Assembly: GCA_963971575.1 (NCBI GenBank)
Contig: OZ020617.1
Span: 37,911,626-37,975,625 of the forward strand
Length of the DNA stretch: 64,000 nt
Direction of reading: 5' to 3'
Origin: Liopterus haemorrhoidalis
Taxonomy: Eukaryota > Arthropoda > Insecta > Coleoptera > Dytiscidae
Shown here: in pieces, positions 42,776-53,795 of the stretch
Position numbering within the stretch: the stretch's first letter is position 1
Layout: every line of letters begins with the position of its first letter
Position numbers and translations under genes: made by a program
Notes under the pieces: model-generated
Told to the model about the DNA's origin: nothing
Seen by the model: the letters and a program-made list of their open reading frames with translations, nothing else
Database searches by the model: none

Positions 42776-42954
42776 CAAAATTAATTTTTAAAAAAGTTTT
42801 TGTTATTTTTTAGAGCATACAATGATTTTTTTAAACAGGCGAGATGTGTAACTTCCCAACAAAAGAAAAAAAAAACAGTACTGTAAAATATTAAGCCAAT
42901 GTCAAATAATAAACTGTTAAAGTTTGCAATATTATTAATTAAAAATTTCATCCT

Positions 42955-43160
42955 TGACGACCTGATATTTCTTATTAATTTAATTAAGACTTAGATACGA
43001 AGCAAATATATAAAAAATCGCTGAGATTTTTTAATTTAATTTTTGTGACGAAATTTTCGCAAATTATTTAATTTTAGTTATTATTTAGAAAAATTAATTG
43101 AAAGGTCTTAGTACTCAAATAAAGAATAAAAATGATTATAAAAAAACTGTTGATTTACCT
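42955..43160 (+). repeat. dispersed repeat (pair with 39955-40155)
   Basis: See the partner copy; same motif order, with about 70% similarity by eye and a small insertion. Confidence 0.5.
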
Positions 43161-43460
43161 ACAAAATCCTAAAAAATGCGTAAAATCAAATTTTTTTTTT
43201 ATTGTCTGTCACCTAGTCATCGAGAACTTCTATTGGCAGAATATAGTCGTCGTTAGTAAAAGTCATGCCTGGACTAGCCAATTCGTTGAAAACCATCTCA
43301 TGTGTAGTAGGTTTACTGCCTATTTCCAAGTACTTTAACCACTGAAGGATAAATTCTGTTTCAATTTTACTATCCCATTAGTAAAAGGATTTATTCAAAA
43401 TATTCTAGCTGTCTTTCTCTAAATCCGAAAAAAAAAATCATTTTTTAAATTACATATACC
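43161..43460. other. spacer
   Basis: A 68-codon frame at 43132-43338 has no recognisable domain. Confidence 0.4.
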
Positions 43461-43514
43461 TACCCAGCAAACATTTTTATCCGGACCAGTACTGGTAAAG
43501 CACATACTCGCCGG

Positions 43515-43770
43515 CATTGAAAGTAATGGGCCAGTGCTGGCATTTCGTACTGGGCCAGTACCCCGGTGTCCCGTGGCCCTTAGCTGGTCCATTGATGTAT
43601 CAGTTGCTGGCCCAGCAACGGTAAAGTGCATTGAAAGTAATGGGCCAGTGCTGGCATTTCGCACTGGGCCAGTGCTGGCATTTCGCATTGGTCCAGTGCT
43701 GGCATTTTGCACTGGGCCAGTACCCCGGTGTCCCCGTGGCCGTTAGCTGGCCCAGCAACGGTAAAGTGCA
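43515..43770 (+). repeat. tandem duplication with 24-bp minisatellite
   Basis: Two large units (about 43515-43628 and 43629-43770) both begin CATTGAAAGTAATGGGCCAG and end CCCAGCAACGGTAAAGTGC. The second unit contains additional 24-bp repeats (GGGCCAGTGCTGGCATTTCG plus CACT). Overlapping open frames with NASTGP repeats come from this and are not genes. Confidence 0.85.
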
Positions 43771-43919
43771 AAATAATCGCATTAGTTGCAAGATTTATTT
43801 CTGACAGACTAGTGCTTATATTATACCCACTCTCTAGTGTTTCAAATGTAATATATGTGTACTTACCCAGTATTAAAATAAATTAATGGTTAGGTGCAAA
43901 ATAAATACTCATTTGGCCA

Positions 43920-44074
43920 TTTTCACCATCGTTGAATAAATTTATTTAACAAGTAAAGTTGACAATATCGCATCGGTTTTAAACTATTAATGAAGAAATT
44001 AACATTGCTGTCAATAGAATGATGCGATATTGTTAACTTAAGTTGTTAAATAAATTTATTCAACGATGGTAAAA
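43920..44074. repeat. small foldback element, 54-bp arms
   Basis: The arms 43920-43974 and 44021-44074 are inverse copies (TTTTCACCATCGTTGAATAA ... GATGCG) with about 90% pairing and a 46-base spacer. It lies inside the larger TACCCAGCAAAC element. Confidence 0.8.
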
Positions 44075-45160
44075 CTAGCCGATTGTAAATTGAATTAACA
44101 GTTATAATTTATTGATTTATTTATAAATATTAAATAAATATAATTTCAGGAATAACAGGAATTAGTTTCTTTAATTTATTAATTTAATGAAGAATTTTAA
44201 GAAAATGGTTTTCTGCCATTTCGGTCAAACCAATTTCATCCTAAAGATAAGGGGTGACTAATAATTTTCGCCAATATTCGTCTTGTATTATCTACCACAT
44301 CTTTTCCCCCTGACTTGAAGAGTGCCAACCTAAAGAAATCATACTTGTTAAAATAAATTCAATAAACAAATTTTATAAGCATTAATGCTATAAGCTGTTC
44401 ACTTTTGTAAGAACAAACTAGATCTGGTTATTTTGGTGATTTTTATAGTGTATTACTGACTTTTAGAAACTTGGTTATATTGTAAAAAAAGCTTTACAGT
44501 TTTGGATTAAGTTTGTATTATTTTAGGTTAGTATTATATTTACAAAATATTTAAGATGTCACTATTCAAAATGAAATATGACAAATTATATTTTTTAAAT
44601 GACATATTTATAATCTTGTATCAGATTTATTAATAATTGAAAATTTTATTACATGAAAAAACTATGATTGAACTAAACTAAAAATTAAACAATTTAATAT
44701 GAAATAGTTTGTGTAAACTACGTCCTTAAATCTAACAAAACACACACAAATCACAATAAAAAACTGTATAATGGTCACAATCAATAACTATTCAAATACA
44801 CATCTTTAAAAACTATTCACCAACACGTCCGAACTTATACTAACAGAATATCACTTGTACCGACCCTCGAAGGCCACGCCATTAGGGTGTTTTATGACTA
44901 AGAACGGTCAGACTTTTCAAATTATTACATTAAAAAAAAGTTATAAACATAAGCACTGGCCCGCTAGAAATAACCTTGGATTAATACAAATAAGGAATGC
45001 TTATAAAATGCTGGTAAAGTACTTCGTATAGGCAGAGTGCGAAATACAAATGTGAAGTACATTATTAATACTGGCGTTGCACTTACTTCTGGTGCCAGCA
45101 ATGTACCAGCGTAAAAGCAGTTTGCCGGCGTTCGGCCGTTAGTTCAATGTTTGCTGGGTA

Positions 45161-45657
45161 TATACGTTTTGCAACCCTCCTGTAGATATATTCTGTATAT
45201 CAGAAAATAAAGATATAAATAGAAACTGAAGTAGAGGGGTGCTGAATATCAATACGAAAAATGGTTGTTTTCAAGAATACGTGGGGTTTGAATGTTTGTT
45301 TTCCCAAAATTGTAGTCAACAAGTGTTTGAAATTTTGGATAGGGTCCAACAAAACAAATTTATGACTTTTGTCAATGGAATAGATGCAATAATATGTAGC
45401 ATATTTGAAGAATATTACTTGTTGCTTCCTGAATTTAGAAAATAACAAGTCAATGAATTAATCGAACCACTGAAATAAGTCTCATAGGAAGAATGACACA
45501 AGAGAAGTTAAGAAGTTTATAGCACGACGTAATGGACGTGGCCATGAAAAATTAATGTCTAAAGCAGCGTTTCTCAAGTTGTGATACGCGTACCACTTGT
45601 GGAATCTGAAACAATTTTTGGTGATATGCGAATAAAATATTTTTCCTCTCAATACCA
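45161..45657. other. spacer with a hAT-like left end
   Basis: CAGCGTTTCTCAAGTTGTGA followed by TACGCGTACCACTTGTGG at 45565 resembles a hAT terminus, but its partner was not found. The two opposing frames at 45200-45448 overlap fully and neither has a known domain. Confidence 0.35.
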
Positions 45658-45659
45658 GT

Positions 45660-46621
45660 ACAATATACCGTCCATAAATTTAATCGCACCTTAGAAAAGT
45701 AAGCACCACCACAATAAAAAGACGTCTACTTGAAGTAGGCCTCAGAGGTAGTGTTGCGGTTGAAAAACCACGTCTTACGACCGTCCATAAACAAAGGTTA
45801 GCCTGGGCCAAAGAACATAAAAATTGGACGGTAGAAGAATGGATCCGACTGCTTTGGTCGGACGAATCAAAAATTAAAATTTTTTGGCAATAAACGCCAA
45901 ACGTCGGCCAGGGGAAAGGATGCTGGAACAGTGTATTACCCAAACTGTAAAACATGGAGATAGTAATATAATGGTTTGGGGTTGTTTTGGTTGTGGTCAA
46001 GTTGGAAGAATCGTCAAAATTGTCGAAAAATATACGAAAGAATTGTATTTGCGGATTTTAGACGAGAATGTTTTAAATTGCGGAGCAGAACTGATTGGCG
46101 AAGGGTTCGTGTTCCAACACAATAATGACCCCAAACACACTGCTCAAGTGGTTTATAAGTACCTAAATATAAAATCTGAGGAAGGACTCTTCAAGTTAAT
46201 GACTTGGTCACCACAAAGTCCGGACTGTAACCCTATAGAATAACCAAGGGATCATTTAGACAGGGAGGTGCGAAAAAAACCTCCAAGGGATAAAAAAACT
46301 TTTGGACATCACTCAAAAATATTTGGAACAACATAGACGGCCAATATTTATACAAATTAATTGATCGCATTCCGCGTATATGTCAAGCGATTATGAACGC
46401 CAGAGGTGGTCATTTTGACGAAAATTCAATTTGAATGTAATTATTAAATTTTTTGTGTAATTTTTAATATAATTGTAATTTTTTTAAATATATTTTTATA
46501 AAACAGAGCTAAAATTAACTATTTATTTTATTGGAACCCTAACTCAAAGATATTCTGACTATTTTTCTTATAAAAACTACTATTAGGCTAGATGCGATTA
46601 AACTTATGGACGGGAGCGTAT
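45660..46621 (+). mobile_element. Tc1-like transposon, 5'-deleted
   Basis: Inverted ends around CCGTCCATAAATTTAATCGC (45668) and GCGATTAAACTTATGGACGG (46592-46611), with TA-rich flanks. The plus strand encodes the central and C-terminal transposase in two frames. The N-terminal DNA-binding part is missing. Confidence 0.8.
45712..46435 (+). pseudogene. Tc1 transposase, frameshifted and 5'-deleted
   Basis: Reading begins KRRLLEVGLRGSVAVEKPRL (45715), RLAWAKEHKNWTVEEW and LLWSDESKIKIF (first catalytic Asp in SDES). A frameshift near 45890 leads to the 45884-46243 frame with KHGDSNIMVWGCFGCGQVGR, FVFQHNNDPKHTAQ and WSPQSPDCNPIE (catalytic Glu). The second catalytic Asp, normally QDND, reads HNND, so it is Asn here. 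After a stop the frame resumes DHLDREVRKKPPRDKK and fades by 46435. Tc1 transposases are about 340 residues; here about 230 can be traced. Confidence 0.8.
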
Positions 46622-48035
46622 ATTTTCATGAGGACTAACGCAATTTGTTAATTTTAATTTAAATGTTACGTATTTTCTAATAATAGGTTCCCAATGATTA
46701 GTTTGTTCAAAAGGGCAGAAAAGTTAAATATTCTGTTTCTTAACACCTGACCATGGAAATTAAATAGCGTCCCTGTGTTTCCAGGCAACCGTCTTACCAC
46801 GAATCAATGGCAAATTAACCGCCTTTAACAGACCTACCTTTACAGGATCCACTTCTGGATCTCGACCCGTAGGTTGAAAAGAACTACACTAGAGGATGAT
46901 AATGACTAAACCGATATGATTATAGAACATGATTAAAAGAAATGTGACAGCGGCATTTGTAAAATCTTGTATTGAATATTGATGATATCTACATTGAACA
47001 AGTTGGTGATGTCTTGGGTTGATGACAAGTATCTTGGGTACGAAATATGAATTGGCAATAATAATCAAAAGTGATAATTATTCAGGAGAATGACACAAGG
47101 ATGAGCTGCATTTGTAAACTTCGAAAAAATTAAAAATTATGTCCGAATATGGCTTAAAAAGAAAACTTTCAAACTGGGATATATCCGAAGCCGTCGAGAA
47201 GGAGTGACATCTGACACTTTTGTCAGGGGCTTGGCCACAGAAGGGTCCCGGGCGGCTTGGTTAATAATAATTTTTGCAATGTTAGATATTTAATAATGAA
47301 ACACAAAAACAATGTTCAATAAATATAACTTTATTTATTCGTCTCATTTAGAGCAAAAATACTAGCGGCTGCTGTTCATAGGCGTATGGAAAAAAATCAA
47401 AGTTTTTATCGCAGGACAGCTAGCGGCTAGTTCTTCTATCTTAACAGCACTAATTAGTAGAAGATTACACGTTCTCGTCTTACGATCACCTAAGGCTATA
47501 TAATCATAAAAATGCCCCGTTTAACATTTAACAATAATTTTTAAAGAATTATAATCATGATTCCAACAATAGAAAAAAAAAACACCAATTTACCTTCAGA
47601 GTGTAAACAAGTTGACTACTGGCCGCGATTTCGGGGAAGTATTATTTTTATTGTATTTATTCAATTTATATCAATATTAAAAAATTACTATTAATCTTTT
47701 CATATTCACACAATTCTTATAACGAAGTTTTTTAGTGAGAGGGCTTGGGTCACAAGTTACGATTCCGAAAATTTCTCTCGGTGGCCCTATATATATTAAT
47801 ACTTAATACTGATCAATGCTTCTGCTCGAAATTTGCAAATAACTTAAAAAACCAAGAAAAGGCCATTGCTCGGTAAAACGATGAAGTATAAAATATCAGC
47901 AGCTGAAATTCATCAAGAAATGAAATTAATCAACATCCTTATAAAAGTAGTTTTCATGAAACGGAAATGGACAGGATATCTAGCTTCGAGGGCGGAATGA
48001 AAAGAAGAGCGATCGAAATAAAAGATTTTTTTAAA
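46622..48035. other. spacer, no gene supported
   Basis: Nothing recognised. The region 46740-46900 and 47190-47260 is less AT-rich but no coding or repeat structure was seen. Confidence 0.4.
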
Positions 48036-48039
48036 TTTA

Positions 48040-48930
48040 ATTCAATCTTAATTTCTCCACATAATCATCTCTTTATTTGATACACTTAGTCCAGCGATAC
48101 TGCAACATCTATGTGCCTTCCTTGAACTGATTTTTTTCGAGGCTCTCGCAATTATTAAGTCATTTACGGAGGTTATAACCTGTTCGTCCAACCAAAATCT
48201 CTATCCCGCTAGATATCAATGTAGGTATGGCAAGATGAAGAACTCGGTGGATGCCAAATGTGGTAAATGAGGTAGAAAATTAACTATTTCAAACTATAAT
48301 TCTTCCAGTTTTCGAGTTGTTATACCGCTAGAATGAGCAGATGCTTTGCATGGTGGTAGAGGATTTTAATTTTGGCCAAACCAATAAGTTTTTCGGAAAT
48401 TTCATTCAATAAACGGCAAATAATACCAATAGACAATGTATAATATCCCTTTCACGCCCCAAAACCTTGATGATATTATCTTTCCAGCTGATGGAATCCC
48501 TGATTGCCTCCTTAGGAGTCGGGAAACCGCGATTAATCCACTGTGGGCTGTTCCTTAGTTTTTTGGTGACTAATAATAAATCCACCGAAATTTTATTAAA
48601 TCTATCGAAACCAGGCTGAAAAAGTTGATGTTGAACCAGTTTTTCTCCGCAGAGAGAAATTATCTTGCGAATAGCTTGCCCATATTCCATTCGTTGGGTA
48701 AAATATAATGCACGTGTTTCTGCGACATTCCAAGAAGCTCTGCTACCTCTAACAGCTTTAATCGTCCATCATTTAAAATTTTGACTTTTTTTGTCAACAA
48801 TTTCGGGTGTTGTTGCTGTTTTCGGACGTCCGCTATGGCGATCACCCTTGACACAGATTCTTCCTCTCTTTAATTCATTCATCCCGCGGCAAATGGTACC
48901 ATATTGCCACGGATTTTCTTCGCCGACAAC
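48040..48930 (-). pseudogene. mariner transposase relic
   Basis: On the minus strand: KTATT-like residues and KILNDGRLKLLEVAELLGMS then QKHVHYIL (about 48800-48690, helix-turn-helix), a 94-codon frame (48690-48406) with remnants of the first catalytic region, SGITTRKLEEL (about 48320-48290, after the HHDNAP position) and near the end KCI-like and YVEKLRLNLI-like residues at about 48085-48040. Catalytic boxes are not intact. The order and spacing match a full mariner of about 345 residues, and many frameshifts are present. Ends were not found. Confidence 0.6.
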
Positions 48931-49535
48931 TCTTTTTTTCAAAAGACACTTACTGATTACGTGAGGCTATATCTCCATTTCTTCAACAACTACTTCTCAG
49001 TACTGTTAGAACTAAACACAGAACCAAACCAGAACAGAACATTACCATCTACTCCTAGGCGTTTGCAAAAATGTTCATCTCGATTTCGTGAAACAACAGA
49101 CAAGATCGTTGGTCCAAACGGATTTTCGAGTGGAGACTATGTCAGAAAAATGTAGTCGAAGAAGACCATCCACTCGCTGAATTGTTCACTTGAAGCGTAT
49201 CTATACGAATTGGGTGCAAAATCGGTATCCATACGTGCAACGGTGAATTTAAATGGCTGAAAGATGTTGATATAAACGAAAACTTAAAGGGCTATCGTAC
49301 TGAAAAGTTCAATTAACATTTTTTATATGAACTATTAGAATTCGTGTAATGAAAAATATGACGTCTTAACTTGTTTTGCATTACGTCAATCTGTTTGTGA
49401 CAAGCACTTGCAGAACGCCCTTCCGTCGCACGGAAATTACTTTTTTAAATTTATTTTTTTAAGTACTCACGATACATTTGCTTGCAAGTAAACAAGCTAT
49501 TTTAGAAAACAAAATTTAAAATTTGTCTCGCATAC
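48931..49535. other. spacer
   Basis: An 83-codon frame at 48904-49155 has no recognisable domain. Nothing supported. Confidence 0.35.
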
Positions 49536-49536
49536 A

Positions 49537-49770
49537 TACGAGGTTTGATAAAAATTACAAACCTTATAAAATTTAATTAATAAGAAATTATTTTACATTT
49601 TAATTGTCAACTTTTAAATACTGCGCTTCTGCGACTACACATCTCTGCCAGTGTTTCTTTCACTTCTGGAAACACATTTTATTGGCACTTTTTGGAATTA
49701 ATTTCAAGTCATTTTCAGATTTTCTTTTATTTGATCGGTCTTTGACCTTTTAACGAATTTTACAGTTTTG
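49537..49770 (-). pseudogene. mariner C-terminal relic with inverted end
   Basis: Minus-strand reading, with frameshifts, gives SKTDQIKENLKMT, LIPKSANKMCFQK, KKHWQRCVVAEAQYLKVDN and a stop at about 49612. This is the typical mariner end (KxxIP..AY.KCFE.WKKRW.RCI...G.YFEGD). It is followed on that strand by GGTTTGTAATTTTTATCAAA then CCTCG at 49537, a mariner-type inverted end similar to that of the element at 18868. The rest of the element is missing. Confidence 0.6.
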
Positions 49771-50908
49771 AGAACAAAAAAACCTGAGCCGTGTCTTCCC
49801 CCCCTCACTGAGCTAAGACGGGTACTCACCCATCTGGTGAGTATGGGGAACTTTGTGTGTCTTTGCCCTTAGCTAAAAACTACCTAACCATAAGGGAAGT
49901 TTGAGCTGGTGAGTTTTCATTCTGTAATATTCATGGTCTATTTTCCATGTATCAGGCTTTTTCTCCCTTATTAACTGACGTAATCGCTTAAGAACCCTTA
50001 AGAGTATAAATATAATTAATAGTAGTTTTTGTTTATTTTTAGGTTTGTCAGGTCTTGACAAGCGTCCACTAATTGCAAACTTCAGCAACCTTTTGAATTA
50101 CGTCATACTAGAGATTAGTTGAGCTTAATACACACTGCTGCATTAGGATCGCACAATACGGAGTGACCCGAGCAACACTGCTTATTATTATTATATTTTT
50201 TTTTATTTCACATTACAGATTGCTCCTCCCAGACCCTCAGAGCACACAGACCTCAACACAAAACCCTTCTTATAGTGTGAGCTGTACCAAGAACTGTAGC
50301 TTGTTGAAAGGAAATTATATTAAGATTTCCTGGAATTTTTGCGAGATGAATTGTACAAACCTCGTCGTTATTTGATGTTTTCGCCAGTCATGTGAAAGTG
50401 CTTATCGGTAAAGAATTCAGAATTATGTTTGTGATTTCTAGAAACGCATAAGCAGAAAGCATTAGTTATCTAGATAATGGTAACTACTGAGCTCCAGCGC
50501 CGGTCAACGGATTCGGTAGGGAAGTTCGACCAAGCACCAGCTTGATTTTCTATCATCTCTAAATCAACCGAACCATTTAAAACAAGCAGATTGACTCAGA
50601 GCATCTTCTCCAAAAGCTGCTTAAGCCAGAAACTTATATATTTCTATTGATGTTTTTTTCCAAAAACAAAATTTTAGATAAACACAAAATTTCCTAAAGA
50701 AATCAATTTATAAAAGTCACTATAAAATTGGAAATTAATACTTTAAACTCACAAATGACAGCTGTATCATGTCAGGTCACTATTCTCTACATACTCTTAA
50801 CACGTACTGCAAAACGCTTGAATACCGCGAATTTTTGTTATCAAACCTCGTTATTCTCTGTAGAGACACACAATGGGCTACAAAAGAAATTGTCTTGTAT
50901 TAATACAA
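49771..50908. other. spacer
   Basis: Several short open frames (49873-50088 minus, 50163-50375 plus, 50728-50916 plus) show no domain. Nothing supported. Confidence 0.4.
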
Positions 50909-50910
50909 AA

Positions 50911-51404
50911 CAGTAGAGCGTCGATTATCCGAATGTTGATTAACCGGGACGCCGCTTATCCGAACGCTTATACACAACCGGTCTCTTGTACTAGAAGAAA
51001 ACACAGGATTCTGAAACCAGTGACAGCGATGATGACGAACCGAGAACCGATGAACCAAGCAATGATGAAGAGGCTTTACTGCATTGGAAACAGTAATGTC
51101 TTGGTATAAACGACACGAACAGTACATACCGAATCAACCACTTATCTTAAAAAGGGAGCGTGATTTGGCTGTGAAGAAAGGAGGACAAAAAGTGGTTCAA
51201 AAGAAATTAAGTGATTACTTTTCAAAATAGTTACGTTAGATTAGGATGTTAACTAAACAAATACGGTAGAATAACTTATGTAAACAATAAAACATATGTA
51301 TGTACTTGGTTTTTCTTATTTTTCTATCAGATTGATTATCCGGAAAAATCGTATATCCGTACTACCCTTGGTCCCAATAAGTTCGGATAATTGACGCTCT
51401 ACTG
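50911..51404 (+). mobile_element. pogo/Tigger-type MITE with transposase tail
   Basis: Inverted ends CAGTAGAGCGTCGATTATCC (50911) and GGATAATTGACGCTCTACTG (to 51404) pair with one mismatch; TA follows on the right, AA precedes on the left. CAGTRGAGCGTCGATTATCC-type ends are characteristic of pogo/Tigger elements. The interior keeps the last about 65 codons of the transposase. Confidence 0.85.
51005..51230 (+). pseudogene. pogo/Tigger transposase C-terminal fragment
   Basis: The plus strand reads QDSETSDSDDDEPRTDEPSN, then after a one-base shift near 51070 ALETVMSWYKRHEQYIPNQP, LILKRERDLAVKKGGQ, QKKLSDYFSK and a stop at 51228. The acidic linker and the W-[YF]-x-[KR]-Q/H-x-x ... L-x-x-[IE]-R-D-x-A ... 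K-x-x-D-Y-F ending are the hallmark of Tigger-family C-termini. The CENP-B-like DNA-binding and DDE domains are deleted. Confidence 0.75.
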
Positions 51405-51405
51405 T

Positions 51406-52236
51406 ACTTCCTGCTAGTAATATTAACGTCTACCAATAATCGAAATTTTAATTCACATTCTACAATTTTGATACTAATATCAAGATATCGGTGTAGTTCA
51501 CAAATAACAATAATATCTAATTTCTATTAATAACCTAGTATAGAGATTGAAACAAGGCTTCTGGAATTACGAAACTGTTACAAAAGCACGTTCATTCTGT
51601 GCTGTCTCAATTTGCAATTAGCAATGCCATTTGTATAGCGCCAAACTACCTGTATAATTTGTAAATAGTGATTTCGGTTTTTTGAAATGAAGCAAATGTG
51701 AAACTGGGAAATGAGCACAAGAATAGTAAGATTACTAAGAATATACATACGTATCTCTACAGGGTTGGACTTAGATTTTTTTTAATTCAGTCGAACTATA
51801 CAACAATAAGGATAATATGATAATGTTAGATTGAAGATGTTAGATAATTCTCCAGAATGTAAGGTTCTTTAAATCACTTGTTCTTCCTCTTTTATTTAAA
51901 CGCACATGTTTAACTTCAGGCTATATTTATGGAGTTTGTTCTATTGACGCTGCCTAGTTCTCGCATATTTTAGAAGGCCAACTTGATTGTTGAGTGCCTA
52001 CGGATTTAAAATCCCTGGCTAATTGATTAGACAAAACATTCCTAGGTCTTTGAGCATGCTCGTTACTTTGTGTTCTTCTGTTTTTTTATGAAATGTGTTA
52101 TATCTACTATGTCTTCATCATTTATTAGCTAAAGACAACTGTACTAATACCTTTGCTTCAATATAGCTAATGGAGAATCTATTCTACATATGTATCTTGA
52201 ATTCCGTTATAAGCCATATTATTTTGTAACAGATAG
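51406..52236. other. spacer
   Basis: No gene or repeat recognised. Confidence 0.4.
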
Positions 52237-52443
52237 CTAGAATGGGGTTAGAAAGAATTTTTTTAAGTTAAGTGGAGCAGTTAGAATTTTCGCGAGATCT
52301 AAATAAAACATTGTAGATGCTGAGATGTGACTTGGACGTTTAAAAAGTATGTGTTCCGTAGTACCAGGTTCACCACAACTGCACAGATTTGTTTCTAATT
52401 CCTTGATCCGGCTGAAGTAGTGATATGAGTGATTGAATCTCAT
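52237..52443 (-). pseudogene. non-LTR retrotransposon C-terminal Cys-rich tail
   Basis: A 68-codon minus-strand frame begins MRFNHSYHYFSRIKELETNL, continues CSCGEPGTTEHILFKRPSHI and ends LKKFFLTPF. A gag-knuckle-like C-x-C-G-x(n)-T-x-E-H-I-L-F-x-C ending is common just after the RNase H domain in jockey/I/R1-type polyproteins; here the last Cys is Arg. Just upstream on this strand is a run of 19 A (plus 52465-52483), and beyond it TILTDGSKMG-like residues (about 52580) could be an RNase H start, so the relic may be larger and interrupted. Confidence 0.5.
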
Positions 52444-52616
52444 GCGACAGACTGTGGAGATTGTTTTTTTTTTTTTTTTTTTAATGAATATTATGATTAT
52501 AGATATGATGATGTGAAAAAAAACCTTTATCTTGAGCCGTGGTGTCCCATTTTTGCTACCATCAGTAAGAATTGTCCTTTATTGGTAAAAAATCTTTGTT
52601 TGGGAACATTTTAATA

Positions 52617-52858
52617 TGTGGCTGTAGACTAAGAAGCAATGCACTATGTTCTCAACCAGAGCTAGCTAATAGATACAGAAACAGACCAGAGACAAATGAA
52701 GAGAGTTACTAGGGACGCTGTTGATTATTGTTTTGTTATTGTTGATAGAGTATTTAATATTATTTACTTTTGTTAATATAATTTGTATTTTTAACTGGAT
52801 TTCAATATAATTTGTGTATTTAAAGACATGTCTTTCATTTTAAGAAGGAAATGCTACA
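52617..52858 (+). repeat. putative Gypsy 5' LTR
   Basis: It is inferred from position: TGTGGCTG at 52617 to GCTACA at 52858 gives the TG...CA limits of an LTR immediately upstream of a perfect primer-binding site. Only one copy is in the window, so the 5' limit is a guess. Confidence 0.4.
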
Positions 52859-52862
52859 GATT

Positions 52863-52880
52863 TGGGGGCTCGTCCGGGAT
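52863..52880 (+). other. tRNA-Pro primer-binding site
   Basis: TGGGGGCTCGTCCGGGAT is the exact complement of the 3' 18 bases of tRNA-Pro, the primer used by many LTR retroelements to start minus-strand DNA synthesis. It sits 4 bases after the putative LTR end. Confidence 0.8.
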
Positions 52881-52883
52881 TGA

Positions 52884-53150
52884 TTATAAGCAAGTAATGG
52901 AATGGCTACGTGATGGTACCGTGGAACAAAATTCTTCCGAATATACAAGTCCAGTGTTCATTGTAAGAAAAAAAGATGGGTCGTCTCGAATATACATAGA
53001 TTACCGTAAGATAAATAAAATAATCACTAAAGATCGTTACCTTTTACCACTTATCGAAGATTGGCTAGATAAGTTACAAGACGCCAAAGTTTTCTGTACA
53101 GTTGATATAAAAAATGGTTTTTTCCATGTTGCTATGGCGTTCTAGGGTAC
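52884..53150 (+). pseudogene. Ty3/Gypsy reverse transcriptase N-terminal fragment
   Basis: The plus frame reads YKQVMEWLRDGTVEQNSSEY, TSPVFIVRKKDGSSRIYIDY, RKINKIITKDRYLLPLIEDW, LDKLQDAKVFCTVDIKNGFF and HVAMAF before a stop at 53145. This is the start of a Gypsy reverse transcriptase (motifs SPVVxVxKKDGxxRxCxDYRxLN, YPLPLIED, FS[TK][LI]D[LM]xxGF[FH]), with the first catalytic Asp in TVDIKNGFF. The fragment begins only a few bases after the primer-binding site, so gag and protease are deleted, and it breaks off before the YxDD box. The apparent ATG at 52828 lies in the LTR and is not a true start. Confidence 0.85.
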
Positions 53151-53645
53151 AAATTGTCCCCACATATCCTGTTTCCTATAGACGGTTTACACAGTTCCAT
53201 GAAAGACGAAGATACACCACAATGAATTATTGTGACTCGACGTCGCATTCGATTCTTTTTTATTTTTTCGACGATTATTGTTACACACTTACCTCTATTC
53301 AGCCTAAAATTCTGAGAGGATTGGTGATAAACTTGGTATAAATTATATAATGGAATTAGTACATATGTCTAAAGATTTAAGAGATAGGTTAACATATAAT
53401 TGCACTATGCTGTCAAATGGGCAAAATATAAATTTATTCAGAAAAATATATTTTATGCCTAAATTAAAATTAAAATTATGAATAATCCAGACCAAAAACT
53501 GAACTATTCTCCATGGTAGATTATTTGATTTTTCCCAGTTCTTCAAACACATTTATAATTACTTCAAAAAGTGTTATGAGTTGAAATATATTCTCCTTAT
53601 ACACTATTCTCTGGATTGGAATCAATTTCAACCAGATATATAGAG
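53151..53645. other. spacer
   Basis: No clear continuation of the Gypsy polyprotein was found; possible debris only. Confidence 0.35.
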
Positions 53646-53649
53646 TAAG

Positions 53650-53795
53650 AGTCTTTCTCATTCTCTTGAGCAACGTCAGTTGGGTTGAATTTTCATCTCA
53701 TTCATATGTCTTCAACTATGATCTGCTGACCCAAGTATTGGTTGGCATTATCAGGTCTCAATGTCAAATTTCAGATCTTTCCAGATATTATTTAA
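53650..53795 (-). pseudogene. possible retroelement integrase relic
   Basis: On the minus strand the residues LTLRPDNANQYLGQQIIVE are followed by KFNPTDVAQENEKDS. The order D-N-[GA]-x-[EQ]-[YF] then P-x-x-x-[QE]-[QE]-N-[GE]-K resembles the second Asp and the Glu region of an integrase (copia-like). Stops interrupt it, and the match is short, so this is a weak call. Confidence 0.25.

Larger units (their letters stand above)
41423..42872 (-). mobile_element. mariner element, split by a Harbinger MITE
   Basis: The left (3') end GGTCCAGGTTGATTGATAAC follows TA at 41421-41422 and matches the copy at 63868-64000. The minus strand encodes transposase pieces from about 42775 to 41470. A 726-bp Harbinger MITE lies within the N-terminal coding part (41966-42691). 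The right end near 42872 (TTCCCAACAAAAG) is only a guess. Confidence 0.7.
43461..45160. mobile_element. DNA transposon with TACCCAGCAAACATT ends and GCTGG/CCAGC-rich subterminal repeats
   Basis: TACCCAGCAAACATT (43461-43475) and AATGTTTGCTGGGTA (45146-45160) are perfect 15-bp inverted ends. Flanks read TATACC / TATACG, possibly a decayed 5-6-bp duplication. CCAGTACTGG-, CCAGTGCTGG- and GCTGGCCCAGCAACGG-type motifs crowd both subterminal regions. No transposase is recognised in the 1.7 kb, so this is non-autonomous. I could not assign the superfamily. Confidence 0.65.

Noticed and set aside
43419..43791. Open frames with NASTGP and GPVLAFRT repeats, possible repetitive protein
   Set aside because: They come from the minisatellite of a non-coding transposon and are open on both strands.
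45200..45448. Fully overlapping 68- and 82-codon frames
   Set aside because: Neither strand shows a domain; probably chance in AT-rich sequence.
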